A stretch of DNA of 64,000 bases from Paraburkholderia kururiensis JCM 10599 = LMG 19447. Its GTDB lineage: Bacteria > Pseudomonadota > Gammaproteobacteria > Burkholderiales > Burkholderiaceae. This document shows, in pieces, positions 15,198 through 23,825 of this stretch. The position numbers and the translations under genes were made by a program. The notes under the pieces were generated by a model that saw nothing but the letters and a program-made list of their open reading frames with translations, ran no database searches and was not told the DNA's origin. The stretch spans positions 60,260-124,259 of the forward strand of contig NZ_RJZE01000026.1 in the NCBI RefSeq assembly GCF_003986935.1, written 5' to 3'. Position 1 is the stretch's first letter, and each line of letters begins with the position of its first letter.

Positions 15198-17108
15198 TCA
15201 GAGGCGTGCAGCCTGGTTGGCGAGGATCACGCCAGCGTCGGTCGCATCCGTCCCATACATCGCTTCGACCTGCGCCGCCCGCTGCGTGAGCACCGCGCGC
15301 TGGTTGATCGAGCCTTTGTCCGTAATCTCGCCGAGATCGAGCGAAGGCGGCACGTCGAGCAGCAGCATGCGCGTGACGAACGTCGCGCTGCCCGTTGCGG
15401 TGCGATTGAGATGTTCCAGCAGATCCGCGAAGAACGCGCGCACGGCGGGCGCCGCCAGCACGGCGCGCGCATCCGCGTCGGGCGGCAAAGCTGCAAGGCG
15501 CCGGCAGTCGTCCAGACGCGGAAAGATCATGGCGCCCACGTCGTCGCGATTCATGCCCGTGATGACGGCGTCCTGCACGTAGGGCGCGCCCGTCGACACG
15601 ATGCGTGCCCGCATGGGCCCCACGCTCACGAACGTGCCCGACGAAAGCTTGAAGTCCTCCGCAATGCGGCCGTCGAACATCATGCCGATCTCGGGATGGT
15701 CGGGGTCCACGAAGCGCACGGCGTCGCCGGTGCGGTAGTAGCCTTCTTCGTCGAACACGTTGTGCTGTTCGGCCTGCGTGGCGCGCCAGTAGCCGGCCAT
15801 GACGTGCGGGCCGCGAAACCGCGCCTCCAGCTTGCCGTCCACGGGTACGAACTTCGCCTCGCAACCGTGCGCCGGCAGCCCGATATATCCCGCGCCCGAA
15901 TGCGGCCCGGTGGTGAACATGCACGAGGGCGACGTCTCCGTCATGCCGAGCCCGGCCATGATGCGGATGCGTTCGCCGCAATACTGCTGCGTCACGCGTT
16001 CGAGCCGGTCCCACGCAGCCTGCGAGAGCCCCGCGCCCGCGAAGAAATACATCTTCACGTGCGAGAAGAACGTGGCGCGCAACTGCGCGTCTTGTTCGAG
16101 CGCGATGGTCAGTTCTTCCCAGCCCTTCGGTACGTTGAAGTAGACCGTGGGCGCGACTTCGCGCAGATTGCGCAGCGTCTCGTCGAACTTGCCGGCCACG
16201 GGCTTGCCGTCGTCGATGTAGAGCGTGCCGCCGTTATAGAGCACGATGCCCACGTTGTGGCTGCCGCCGAACGTGTGGTTCCACGGCAGCCAGTCCACCA
16301 GCACGGGCGGCTCCAGACCGAATTGCGGGAACGTTTCCAGCAGCATCTGCTGGTTGCTGCAGAGCATGCGGTGCGTGGTGGGCACCGCTTTCGGCAGTCG
16401 CGTGGAGCCGGACGTGAAGAGAAATTTCGCGATGGTGTCCGCGGTGAGCGAGGACTGCACGGCGTCCACGGTGGTGGGCACCGTATCGAGCAGCGACGAA
16501 AGATGCGTCACGCCTTGCATGCCGGCGGGCGCGGAGGCCACCACGCGCTCCACGTCAGGCGGCACCACGGAGTCGAAGGCGCGCGCGAACGCGGCGCCGT
16601 CGGACGCGAACACGAGCCCTGGCGTCAGCAGTTCGAACGCATGCCGCAGTTTGCCGAAGTCGCTCGACACCAGCGAATACGCGGGCGAAATGGGCGCATG
16701 CGGAATGCCGGCCCACATCGCGCCGAATGCCATCTGCAGATGTTCGAGGTCGTTGCCCGAGAGAATGGCCACCGGCCGTTGCGCGGAAAGACCGCGGTCG
16801 AGCAGCGCCTGGCCGATGGCCCGCGCGCGCGCCAGCATCTGCGCGTAGGTGATGCCGATCCACTGGCCGTCGGCGCCGCGCCGCGCTACCAGCAAACGGT
16901 CGGGATGGCGCGCGGCGCCGCTCGCGAGCCGGTCGGTGAGGCAGCGCGGATAGTCGCCGAGCGGCGCGTCCGCGCGCACGTACCAGCAGCCGTCGCGCGT
17001 TTCGATGCGCGGCGGCGTGGAACCGATCGCGACTGACCGGTACGGCACGTCCGCCAACGGCTGCGGGCCGCCGGCGCCTGTGCCCAAAGGGCTTGCATAC
17101 GCATCCAA
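15198..17108 (-). CDS. fcs: Feruloyl-CoA synthetase
   Basis: A 636-residue ANL-superfamily ligase that activates ferulate with ATP and CoA to feruloyl-CoA. Seen: the P-loop-like FTSGSTRLPKAVPTTHRM, the A5-like motif GLGMTETSPS, YRTGDAV and the hinge region FDGRIAEDFKLSSGTFVSVG. Length is within the 600-640 usual for the long FCS group. The start is probably TTG at 17108, since AGGAGA lies 7 bases upstream; the in-frame ATG at 17156 has no ribosome site and would add 16 Arg-rich residues. It follows vdh after 169 bases containing a 14-bp repeat. Confidence 0.9.
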   Translation of the reverse strand: MDAYASPLGTGAGGPQPLADVPYRSVAIGSTPPRIETRDGCWYVRADAPLGDYPRCLTDRLASGAARHPDRLLVARRGADGQWIGITYAQMLARARAIGQALLDRGLSAQRPVAILSGNDLEHLQMAFGAMWAGIPHAPISPAYSLVSSDFGKLRHAFELLTPGLVFASDGAAFARAFDSVVPPDVERVVASAPAGMQGVTHLSSLLDTVPTTVDAVQSSLTADTIAKFLFTSGSTRLPKAVPTTHRMLCSNQQMLLETFPQFGLEPPVLVDWLPWNHTFGGSHNVGIVLYNGGTLYIDDGKPVAGKFDETLRNLREVAPTVYFNVPKGWEELTIALEQDAQLRATFFSHVKMYFFAGAGLSQAAWDRLERVTQQYCGERIRIMAGLGMTETSPSCMFTTGPHSGAGYIGLPAHGCEAKFVPVDGKLEARFRGPHVMAGYWRATQAEQHNVFDEEGYYRTGDAVRFVDPDHPEIGMMFDGRIAEDFKLSSGTFVSVGPMRARIVSTGAPYVQDAVITGMNRDDVGAMIFPRLDDCRRLAALPPDADARAVLAAPAVRAFFADLLEHLNRTATGSATFVTRMLLLDVPPSLDLGEITDKGSINQRAVLTQRAAQVEAMYGTDATDAGVILANQAARL

Positions 17109-17199
17109 GGCGTGTCTCCTGTCTGCATGCCGGCCGGTGCGCTCACGTGCCGGCATGCAGATTCGTCGTGTTGTTATGTTCGTGGGTGCAGACGGGTAC

Positions 17200-17241
17200 G
17201 GTCTGCCCGACCGGGTCTGCCTGACCGGGTCTGCCCGACCG
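17200..17241. repeat. Three 14-bp tandem repeats between vdh and fcs
   Basis: GGTCTGCCCGACCG, GGTCTGCCTGACCG, GGTCTGCCCGACCG. Each unit can itself fold (GGTC...GACC), so the transcript between vdh and fcs carries a row of small hairpins. Confidence 0.85.
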
Positions 17242-17277
17242 GGTCTGGTCCGAACCGGTCGGAACGAGGCGGCCCGT

Positions 17278-18729
17278 TCAGATCGGATAGTGACGGGGGC
17301 CGGTCTGAACGGTGATCCAGCGCAGGTCCGTGAACTCCGCCACGGACGCCTTGCTGCCGAACCGTCCGTATCCGCTTGCCTTCACGCCGCCGAACGGCAT
17401 CTGCGCCTCGTCGTGCACCGTCGGGCCGTTGATGTGGCAGATGCCCGACTCAATGCGCTTCGCCACCTGCATCGCGCGCGCGATGTCGCGGCTGAACACC
17501 GCGGCCGAGAGACCGTATTCGCTGTCGTTCGCGACGGCGAGCGCTTCGTCGTCGCCGTCCACGCGCTGCACCGTGACCACCGGCCCGAACGATTCGTCCG
17601 CGTAGAGCTTCATGGCAGGCGTCATGCCGTCCACGATAACAGGCTGCATCACCGCGCCCGTCGCCTCGCAGCCCAGCGGCAGCGCGGCGCCGTGGGCGCG
17701 TGCGTCTTCCACGAGCGCCTTGATACGCTGCGCCGCGCCCACGCTCTCCAGCGTGCCGAGCACGACGCCCGGCGCGGCAGGGTCGCCGGCCTTCAGCGTG
17801 CGCGCCTTCGCGACGAGCTTCTCGACGAAAGCGTCCGCCACCTTGCGGTCAACGATCACGCGCTCCGTCGACATGCAGATCTGCCCCTGGTTGAAGAACG
17901 CACCGAAGGCGACGGCCTGCACGGCGGCGTCGAGGTCGGCGTCGTCGAGCACGAGCACCGGCGCCTTGCCGCCCAGTTCGAGCAGCGCCGGCTTCAGATT
18001 ACGCGCCGAAAGTTCGGCCACGATGCGGCCCACGCGCGTGGAGCCCGTGAAGTTCACACGCTTCACGGCAGGATTCGCGATCAGACGTTCGACGATGGCG
18101 GGCGCGTCCGCGGCAGCATGCGTAACCACGTTCACAACGCCATCGCCCAGACCCGCATCGTGCAACACGCTGCCGATCAGGCGATGCACGCCAGGGCAGC
18201 CCTCGGAGGCCTTCAGCACCACCGTGTTGCCACACGCGAGCGGCATGGCGAGTGCGCGCGTGCCGAGAATCACGGGCGCATTCCACGGCGCCATACCGAG
18301 CACCACGCCGCACGGCTGGCGCACGGCCATGGCGAGACTGCCGGGCACGTCGGAGGGAATCACGGCGCCGTCGATCTGCGTCGTCATGGCCGCGGCCTCG
18401 CGCAGCATGTTGGCCGCGAGCATCACGTTGAAGCCGTACCAGTTCGGCATGGCGCCTGTTTCAGCGGTGCCGATGGCGATGAAGTCGGCGGCGCGGGCGT
18501 CCATCAGGTCGGCCGCGGCGGCAAGCCGCTTGCGGCGCTCAGTGGGCCCGAGCGTGGACCACGCCGGGAAGGCGCGCGCGGCGGCGGCCACTGCGGCGTC
18601 CGCATCGGCCAGCGTGGCGGCCGCTGCGCGCGACACCGGCTGCCCGCTCGCCGGACCGATCCGCTCGAACGTTCCATGGTCCGACGCGCCGCGCGACACG
18701 CCGTCGATCAACAAGCTCACCTCGTGCAT
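17278..18729 (-). CDS. vdh: Vanillin dehydrogenase
   Basis: A 483-residue NAD(P)-dependent aldehyde dehydrogenase that oxidises vanillin to vanillate. The active-site Glu is Glu251 (LELGGKAPV) and the catalytic Cys is Cys285 in FNQGQICMST. The cofactor region is VNFTGSTRVGR. Normal length. It lies between ech and fcs (63 bases after ech), which makes vanillin the expected substrate. Confidence 0.92.
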   Translation of the reverse strand: MHEVSLLIDGVSRGASDHGTFERIGPASGQPVSRAAAATLADADAAVAAAARAFPAWSTLGPTERRKRLAAAADLMDARAADFIAIGTAETGAMPNWYGFNVMLAANMLREAAAMTTQIDGAVIPSDVPGSLAMAVRQPCGVVLGMAPWNAPVILGTRALAMPLACGNTVVLKASEGCPGVHRLIGSVLHDAGLGDGVVNVVTHAAADAPAIVERLIANPAVKRVNFTGSTRVGRIVAELSARNLKPALLELGGKAPVLVLDDADLDAAVQAVAFGAFFNQGQICMSTERVIVDRKVADAFVEKLVAKARTLKAGDPAAPGVVLGTLESVGAAQRIKALVEDARAHGAALPLGCEATGAVMQPVIVDGMTPAMKLYADESFGPVVTVQRVDGDDEALAVANDSEYGLSAAVFSRDIARAMQVAKRIESGICHINGPTVHDEAQMPFGGVKASGYGRFGSKASVAEFTDLRWITVQTGPRHYPI

Positions 18730-18792
18730 TTCGATGTCTCCGCTCAGGTCTCGTCTGCTCTGGTCTTGTCCGGTTGCGTCCGGTATGGCGTC

Positions 18793-19620
18793 TTAGCGCC
18801 GGTAGCTTTGCAGGCCGGGCTTGATGCTCTTGTCGTCGAGGAACTGCTTGAGGCCTTGCGCGCGGCCGCCTTCCGGGTCGCGGTAACTGGCCTGATCGAG
18901 CTTGGCGTACAGGTAGTCCTCGTTCTGCTCCCACGTGAGTTCGCGGCAGCGCTTGAAGCCATGCTTCGCGTTACGCAGCACCACGGGATTCTTGTCGAGC
19001 AGCTTCGCGGCCAGCGCGCGCACTTCTTCGCGCAGTTCCGCGCGCGGCACGCTCTTGTTCACGAGGCCCATTTGCGCCGCCTGCTGGCCGGTGAAGGTCT
19101 CGCCCGTCATGATGTAGTAGAGCGCCTGGCGGTGCCCCACCGTATCGGCCATGGCCTTGCTGACGAGGTTGCCCGGCGGGATGCCCCAGTTGATTTCCGA
19201 GAGGCCGAACACGGCTTCGTCCGCGGCGATGGCGAGGTCGCAGGCCACGAGGGGCGAGAACCCGCCGCCGAAACACCAACCGTTCACCATCGCGATGGTG
19301 GGCTTCGAATACATGCGCAGCAATTGCCACTGCCAGCGGCTCGCGTCGCGGCGAATCTTTTCCTGAAGAATTTCAGGACCGGCATCCACTTCGCGGAAGT
19401 ATTCCTTCAGGTCCATGCCGGCCGTCCACGCGTCGCCTTCGCCCGTCAGCACGAGCACCTGGGCTTCCGGGTCCAGCTCCACCGTCTCCAGCACGTTGGT
19501 CATCTCGGAATTGAGCGTGGGGCTCATTGCGTTGCGCTTTTCCGGCCGGTTCAGCGTCACCCACGCGATGCCGCCCTCTACCACCACCTTGACCGTGCTC
19601 CAGCGACCTTCGTAACTCAT
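18793..19620 (-). CDS. ech: Feruloyl-CoA hydratase/lyase
   Basis: A 275-residue crotonase-fold enzyme (HCHL type) that hydrates feruloyl-CoA and cleaves it to vanillin and acetyl-CoA. The oxyanion region is TAGMDLKEYF (residues 66-75) and CFGGGFSPL (116-124); the catalytic Glu142 is in SEINWGIPPG and Ser122 precedes it, in positions matching the Pseudomonas enzyme. A Tyr is present in the C-terminal helix segment QASYRDPEGG. It is the first gene of the minus-strand operon ech-vdh-fcs-acd. Confidence 0.94.
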   Translation of the reverse strand: MSYEGRWSTVKVVVEGGIAWVTLNRPEKRNAMSPTLNSEMTNVLETVELDPEAQVLVLTGEGDAWTAGMDLKEYFREVDAGPEILQEKIRRDASRWQWQLLRMYSKPTIAMVNGWCFGGGFSPLVACDLAIAADEAVFGLSEINWGIPPGNLVSKAMADTVGHRQALYYIMTGETFTGQQAAQMGLVNKSVPRAELREEVRALAAKLLDKNPVVLRNAKHGFKRCRELTWEQNEDYLYAKLDQASYRDPEGGRAQGLKQFLDDKSIKPGLQSYRR

Positions 19621-19663
19621 CGTTTCTCTCCATGAACAATGCCGCGATTGCGACTTGCCACCA

Positions 19664-19692
19664 ATTTACTATCAGGCTACCTGATATGTAAA
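19664..19692 (-). promoter_or_regulatory. ech promoter with MarR operator in its spacer
   Basis: Minus strand TTTACA, 17 bases, GTAAAT. The whole 17-base spacer is the palindrome TATCAGG-CTA-CCTGATA (19670-19686). The core CAGGCTACCTG is identical to that in the MFS-porin promoter. The -10 box is weak, so promoter assignment is less sure than the operator. Confidence 0.6.
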
Positions 19693-19785
19693 GCGCCATC
19701 GACGCGCCTTGGGACAAACCCCTAATCGGGTGCGAACCCGCCGTTCGCTGCGTCATGGAAGCGTCGGCAAGGACGCAAAACGAAA

Positions 19786-19805
19786 CGCCCCGGCAAAGCG
19801 GGGCG
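19786..19805 (-). terminator. Terminator after the GT9 gene
   Basis: Stem CGCCCCG / CGGGGCG with a 6-base loop; on the minus strand it is followed by the T-rich TTTCGTTTTG. It lies 117 bases after the GT9 stop codon. Confidence 0.6.
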
Positions 19806-19866
19806 CAAGGCGTATGGGAAGTGTTTTGTACGTGTGCGGACAAGCTTAGGGCGCGCTGGGCGGGCC

Positions 19867-19899
19867 TCAACCCGGCATCAACCAGACATCAACCCGGCA
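19867..19899. repeat. Three 11-bp tandem repeats downstream of GT9
   Basis: TCAACCCGGCA, TCAACCAGACA, TCAACCCGGCA in direct tandem, in the non-coding stretch between the GT9 stop and its terminator. Confidence 0.8.
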
Positions 19900-19922
19900 T
19901 CAAGCGAATCTCAAAGCAGCCG

Positions 19923-21101
19923 TCACGCCACAACGCGCTCCGCGAAAACGGGAATCTTGATGCGCACGTCCTGCGCGATACGCAGGAGCGCGGCGGCCGC
20001 GTCGATCACGCGGTGTGCCCCGAGCGTCGACAGGCAGTCGCTGCGGCTCGCGAGGTTGCGCTCACAGCCCTCCTGCTCGCACGGCACGCAGCCGCCGTTG
20101 CCCTGAATCAGCCACACGTTGCCTCTTTGCGCAGAGCCGACGAAGGTCCACGGCGTGGAACCTGTCCAGCCCTTCGGCCAGGGGCCCCAGCGCATCGGGT
20201 TCGAGGGGCCAAAGAGCGCGATGGTGGGCACCCCGGTCGCCGCGGCCACGTGCGTCGTGGAAGTATCCGGGCCGACGAACAGGCTCGCATGGCGGATCAC
20301 TTCCGCCGTCGCACCGAAGCTCAGTTTGCCGACGAGATCGATCACCTCGACGCCCGCGTGGCTCGCCACTTCGTTCGCGTACGAGACTTCCTCCGCGTCC
20401 GCGCCGCCCGTGAGCACGGGCGCGTAGCCGTGCGAGCGCACGAAGCGGATGAGCGAGGCCCAACCTTCCACGTGCCAACGCTTGTACTGGTACTTGGGAA
20501 ACGTCTGGAGGACCACATACGGCTTGCCGGCCGCAGGCGCGAGCAGCGAATCGAGATGCGCCCGCTGCTCAGGCGCGCCGCTCATTGCGGGCGGCACCAC
20601 TTCGAACGAAGGCGAAATGCCGAGCAGTTCCGCCACCGCGGCACCGCTTTCCACCACATGGATCGACGCGTCATGCTCCACGGCGAACCGATGCAGCAGC
20701 CGCCGGCGCGTCCAGCTCCTGCCCGACGCGGCCACCACACCCACCCGCTTGCGCCCGGCCATCCAGCAGCAGAGCATGGCCACACTCGACGTCTTCAGCG
20801 AGCAAGCCAGGTCGTACCGGCGCCATAGCTTGTGCACCACACCGAGGCACGCATCGAGATTCGCGCTGCGCCGCACGGCGATGACGCGCCGAATGTCGGG
20901 ATTGTTTTCGAGCGCGCCGCTCGTGCCCTCGAAAATCAGCATGTCGATCTGCGCGCCCGGCCACTTCGTCTTCAAGGCGCGCACCACGGGCGTGGTGAGC
21001 ACCACGTCGCCGATGCGGGCCGTACAGATGACGAGAATGGTCTCTGGTGGAGCGGCCTCAGAAAACAAAGCCGCCATCGCACACCCCGTTGGTCTGTTCA
21101 T
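19923..21101 (-). CDS. Glycosyltransferase family 9 (heptosyltransferase-like)
   Basis: A 392-residue GT-B fold enzyme of family 9, which normally adds heptose from ADP-heptose to the lipopolysaccharide core. The N-terminal ICTARIGDVVLTTPVVRALK and the C-terminal donor-site region FVGPDTSTTHVAAATGVPTIALFGPSNPMRWGPW are clear. The start at 21101 follows GGAG about 11 bases upstream; an open frame extends to 21272 without a better site. It contains a Cys cluster near the C-terminus (CVPCEQEGCERN) seen in several family members. It stands alone among catabolic operons, so its exact role in the envelope cannot be read from context. Confidence 0.88.
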   Translation of the reverse strand: MNRPTGCAMAALFSEAAPPETILVICTARIGDVVLTTPVVRALKTKWPGAQIDMLIFEGTSGALENNPDIRRVIAVRRSANLDACLGVVHKLWRRYDLACSLKTSSVAMLCCWMAGRKRVGVVAASGRSWTRRRLLHRFAVEHDASIHVVESGAAVAELLGISPSFEVVPPAMSGAPEQRAHLDSLLAPAAGKPYVVLQTFPKYQYKRWHVEGWASLIRFVRSHGYAPVLTGGADAEEVSYANEVASHAGVEVIDLVGKLSFGATAEVIRHASLFVGPDTSTTHVAAATGVPTIALFGPSNPMRWGPWPKGWTGSTPWTFVGSAQRGNVWLIQGNGGCVPCEQEGCERNLASRSDCLSTLGAHRVIDAAAALLRIAQDVRIKIPVFAERVVA

Positions 21102-21338
21102 CCATCCGCTTTCTCCAGAATGCCGCGGATGTCGTCCTGTCGCGCAGAAAACGTTGGGTCCGCGTGGCGCATCGCGTATGTGTCGCGTGTTGATTACCGA
21201 CTTCTGATGCGCTCGCGCGACTATACGACAAACACAAATTTCCCGTGGTCGGCGCCGACAGCAAACCGCCACATTTTTGTCATCTGGAAAGGGAGCAGCG
21301 TTAGCGATGCGGATAAAAGCCGCCTCAACCGCGCCGGC

Positions 21339-22364
21339 TCAACTGCGTCGCCGCGATGGCGCGGGCCCCGTCGATTCGCGCACCACGAGTTCGGGGCCGC
21401 GCACTGCGTACATTTCCTGCGTCGGCGCCGTGCCTTCCACCATTTCGAGCGCGAGCGTAATGGAGCGCGCGGCGATCTCCGCGGTCGGAAAACGCACGGT
21501 GGTGAGCGCCGGGCGGAACTGGTGGGAAAGCTGGATATCCGTGATGCCGATCACGGAAAGGTCGTTGGGCACGCGTTTGCCGAGATCCGCCGCGGCCTGC
21601 ATTGCGCCGATGGCCATCAAGTCGTTCGTCGCAAAGAGCGCGGTCACCGCGGGGTGCTTGCGCAGCAGCGCCATGGCGGCTTCGTAGCCGCCCTCGATCG
21701 AATCGCGCGTGCGCGCCACGAAAAGCGACTTCGCCGCATGACCGCGCGCCGCGAGTCCGCTTTCGAAGCCCGCCACGCGCACCGTTTGCGGGCCACCGGA
21801 CCCCTCGCCCACGAGCGCGCCGAACTTGCGGTGCCCGAGTTCCGAGAGGTGGCCGGCGGCGAGCGCACCCGCCGCGGCGAAGTCGACCGTCACGCAGGGC
21901 AACGCGCGCGAGGGCTGCACGTGCTCCCACATGCATAGCACCACGGCCGCGCCGCGCCCCGCCACGTCGATCAATTCGCGCTCGGCGAGGTCCGTGTTCA
22001 TCACGATCACACCGGCGGCGAGCGTGCCCGCAATCTGGTCGAGGTAGGCGCGCGTGATGGCGGGGTCGTCGTCGGTATTGCAGACCAGCAGGAAATAGCC
22101 GCGCTTGCGCGCCTCGCGTTCGGCCGCGAGCACGAACTCGGGGTAGAACGGATTGGCGATGTTGGACAGCATGAGCGCGAGCGTGGACGTACGGCCCTGC
22201 GCCAACGCACGCGCGGTGAGATTCGGCCGGTAGCCGAGTTCGCGGATGGCGGCCATCACGCGTTCGACGGTTTCGGGCTTCACCTTCTGCGGATTGCGCA
22301 GCACGTTGGACACGGTCGCGCCGGTTACTTTCGCGCGCCGCGCGACTTCGGCGAGGGTCACCAT
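21339..22364 (-). CDS. LacI-family regulator of the galactan genes
   Basis: A 341-residue LacI/GalR repressor. The helix-turn-helix and hinge helix (residues 2-60) show TLAEVARRAKVTGATVSNVLRNPQKV and LGYRPNLTARALAQGRT. The periplasmic-binding-protein-like effector domain follows. The start at 22364 puts the helix-turn-helix at the normal position; an upstream ATG adds 13 unmatched residues. It is divergent from the galactan importer operon. Two perfect 16-18 bp palindromes with the central CG typical of LacI operators flank the regulon, so it most likely represses both transcription units and responds to a galacto-oligosaccharide (inference). Confidence 0.9.
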   Translation of the reverse strand: MVTLAEVARRAKVTGATVSNVLRNPQKVKPETVERVMAAIRELGYRPNLTARALAQGRTSTLALMLSNIANPFYPEFVLAAEREARKRGYFLLVCNTDDDPAITRAYLDQIAGTLAAGVIVMNTDLAERELIDVAGRGAAVVLCMWEHVQPSRALPCVTVDFAAAGALAAGHLSELGHRKFGALVGEGSGGPQTVRVAGFESGLAARGHAAKSLFVARTRDSIEGGYEAAMALLRKHPAVTALFATNDLMAIGAMQAAADLGKRVPNDLSVIGITDIQLSHQFRPALTTVRFPTAEIAARSITLALEMVEGTAPTQEMYAVRGPELVVRESTGPAPSRRRS

Positions 22365-22527
22365 CGCGTGCGCGCTCCACGCCCGGGAAATCGCGTCACG
22401 CACGTGGTCATAGCGTTACTCATATGCTGGGATGGCGTTTCAAAAAGTTGCACCGCTGAAATCGCTGCGCTAAGTTCTGCTCCACAACGACTTGCAGGAG
22501 ACGACATGGTACGGCCGCTGCTGAACT

Positions 22528-22556
22528 TTGCAACACAAAAATTTAAGCGCTTAAAT
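22528..22556 (+). promoter_or_regulatory. Galactan importer promoter with LacI operator
   Basis: TTGCAA, 17 bases, TTAAAT. The operator ATTTAAGCGCTTAAAT (22541-22556) is a perfect 16-bp palindrome covering the spacer end and the -10 box. An almost identical operator lies at 31543. Confidence 0.75.
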
Positions 22557-22618
22557 CTCAGCGCAAATTGCGCGAGTTATTCGATGCAGCGCCGCGCTCC
22601 GCTGTCCGGGAGCAAGCG

Positions 22619-23776
22619 ATGACCACCATTTCGCTGCGCCATGTCTCGAAGCAGTACGGCCAGCACCGGCCCGTCTTGCAGGACGTCAACCTCGACATCG
22701 GCGACCACGAGTTTTGTGTGTTCCTCGGGCCGTCCGGCTGCGGAAAGTCCACGTTGCTGCGCATCATCGCGGGGCTCGAAGAACTCACCACGGGCGAACT
22801 CCTGATCGGCGGCGAGCGCATGAACGAAACACCGCCCGCGGAACGCGGAGTCGCGATGGTGTTCCAGAGCTATGCGCTCTTTCCCCACATGACGGTGTTC
22901 GACAACATCGGCTTCGGCCTGCGCATTGCAGGCACGCCGAAGGACGAAATTCGCCGCCGCGTGCAGGAAGCTGCGCGCGTGCTGCAACTCGAAGAACTGC
23001 TGGAGCGTCGCCCGAAGCAGCTTTCGGGTGGACAGCGCCAGCGTGTTGCCATTGGCCGCGCCATCGTGCGCGAGCCGAAAGTGTTCCTCTTCGACGAACC
23101 GCTCTCGAATCTCGATGCAGCCCTGCGCGGACAGACGCGCATCGAAATCGCCCGGTTGCACGGGCGCTTTCGCGAAGCCAGTTCGGTCTACGTAACGCAC
23201 GATCAGGTGGAAGCCATGACGCTCGCCGACAAGATCGTGCTGCTGCGCTCCGGCGAAGACGTGGCGCGCGAAGGCAGCATCGCGCAGATCGGCGCGCCGC
23301 TCGATCTCTACCATCGCCCCGCCAGCCTTTTCGTGGCCGGCTTCATCGGCTCGCCGCGCATGAACTTCCTGCCCGCCACGATTGCCGCGGCGCACGGCGA
23401 CACCATCGAACTGCGTCTCGACGCCAGCGGCGAGGCTGTCACGCTGCACGATCGCAGGCCGCAACGAACGCTCGCCGCAGGCGAACGCGTCACGCTGGGC
23501 ATTCGCCCCGAGCACCTTTCGCCCATGCCGCCGCGCGACGCCGCGCAGGCCGGCACGATCACGCGCACGGTGCTGCTCGTCGAACAACTGGGCGAGGCCG
23601 CTTACGTGCATCTCGACCAGCCGGGCGGCGCGCCGTTGCTCGCGAAGTCGCCGGGCACGTCGCCGCTGCGTGAAGGCGATCGGCAATCGTTCCATTTACC
23701 CGAGGGCTTGTGCCATTTGTTCGACGCAGCAGGCAAAGCCGTTTTGCAGAGCCGTGAGGTGCTGGCCGTCGCGTAA
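22619..23776 (+). CDS. Sugar ABC transporter ATP-binding protein (MsmX/UgpC type)
   Basis: A 385-residue ATPase of the carbohydrate CUT1 type. Walker A GPSGCGKST, Q-loop VFQSYALFPHMTV, signature LSGGQRQRVAIGRA, Walker B VFLFDEPLSNLD and the switch His in VYVTHDQVEAM are all present. The C-terminal third is the OB-fold (TOBE) regulatory domain. Start chosen for GGGAGC upstream of the ATG at 22619. First gene of the galactan importer operon; it energises the two permeases that follow. Confidence 0.93.
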   Translation: MTTISLRHVSKQYGQHRPVLQDVNLDIGDHEFCVFLGPSGCGKSTLLRIIAGLEELTTGELLIGGERMNETPPAERGVAMVFQSYALFPHMTVFDNIGFGLRIAGTPKDEIRRRVQEAARVLQLEELLERRPKQLSGGQRQRVAIGRAIVREPKVFLFDEPLSNLDAALRGQTRIEIARLHGRFREASSVYVTHDQVEAMTLADKIVLLRSGEDVAREGSIAQIGAPLDLYHRPASLFVAGFIGSPRMNFLPATIAAAHGDTIELRLDASGEAVTLHDRRPQRTLAAGERVTLGIRPEHLSPMPPRDAAQAGTITRTVLLVEQLGEAAYVHLDQPGGAPLLAKSPGTSPLREGDRQSFHLPEGLCHLFDAAGKAVLQSREVLAVA

Positions 23777-23825
23777 GAGAAAAGCAGCCCACACGTAAAA
23801 CACACCAACTGAAGGAGACAACGAG

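Noticed and set aside
13764..17036. A 1090-codon open frame on the plus strand
   Set aside because: It lies antisense to acd and fcs, is Arg/His-rich without any domain, and has no ribosome site. It is a by-product of high GC at third positions of the true genes.
17005..19635. An 876-codon plus-strand frame
   Set aside because: Antisense to vdh and ech; composition is Arg/His/Ala-rich noise and no motif is seen.
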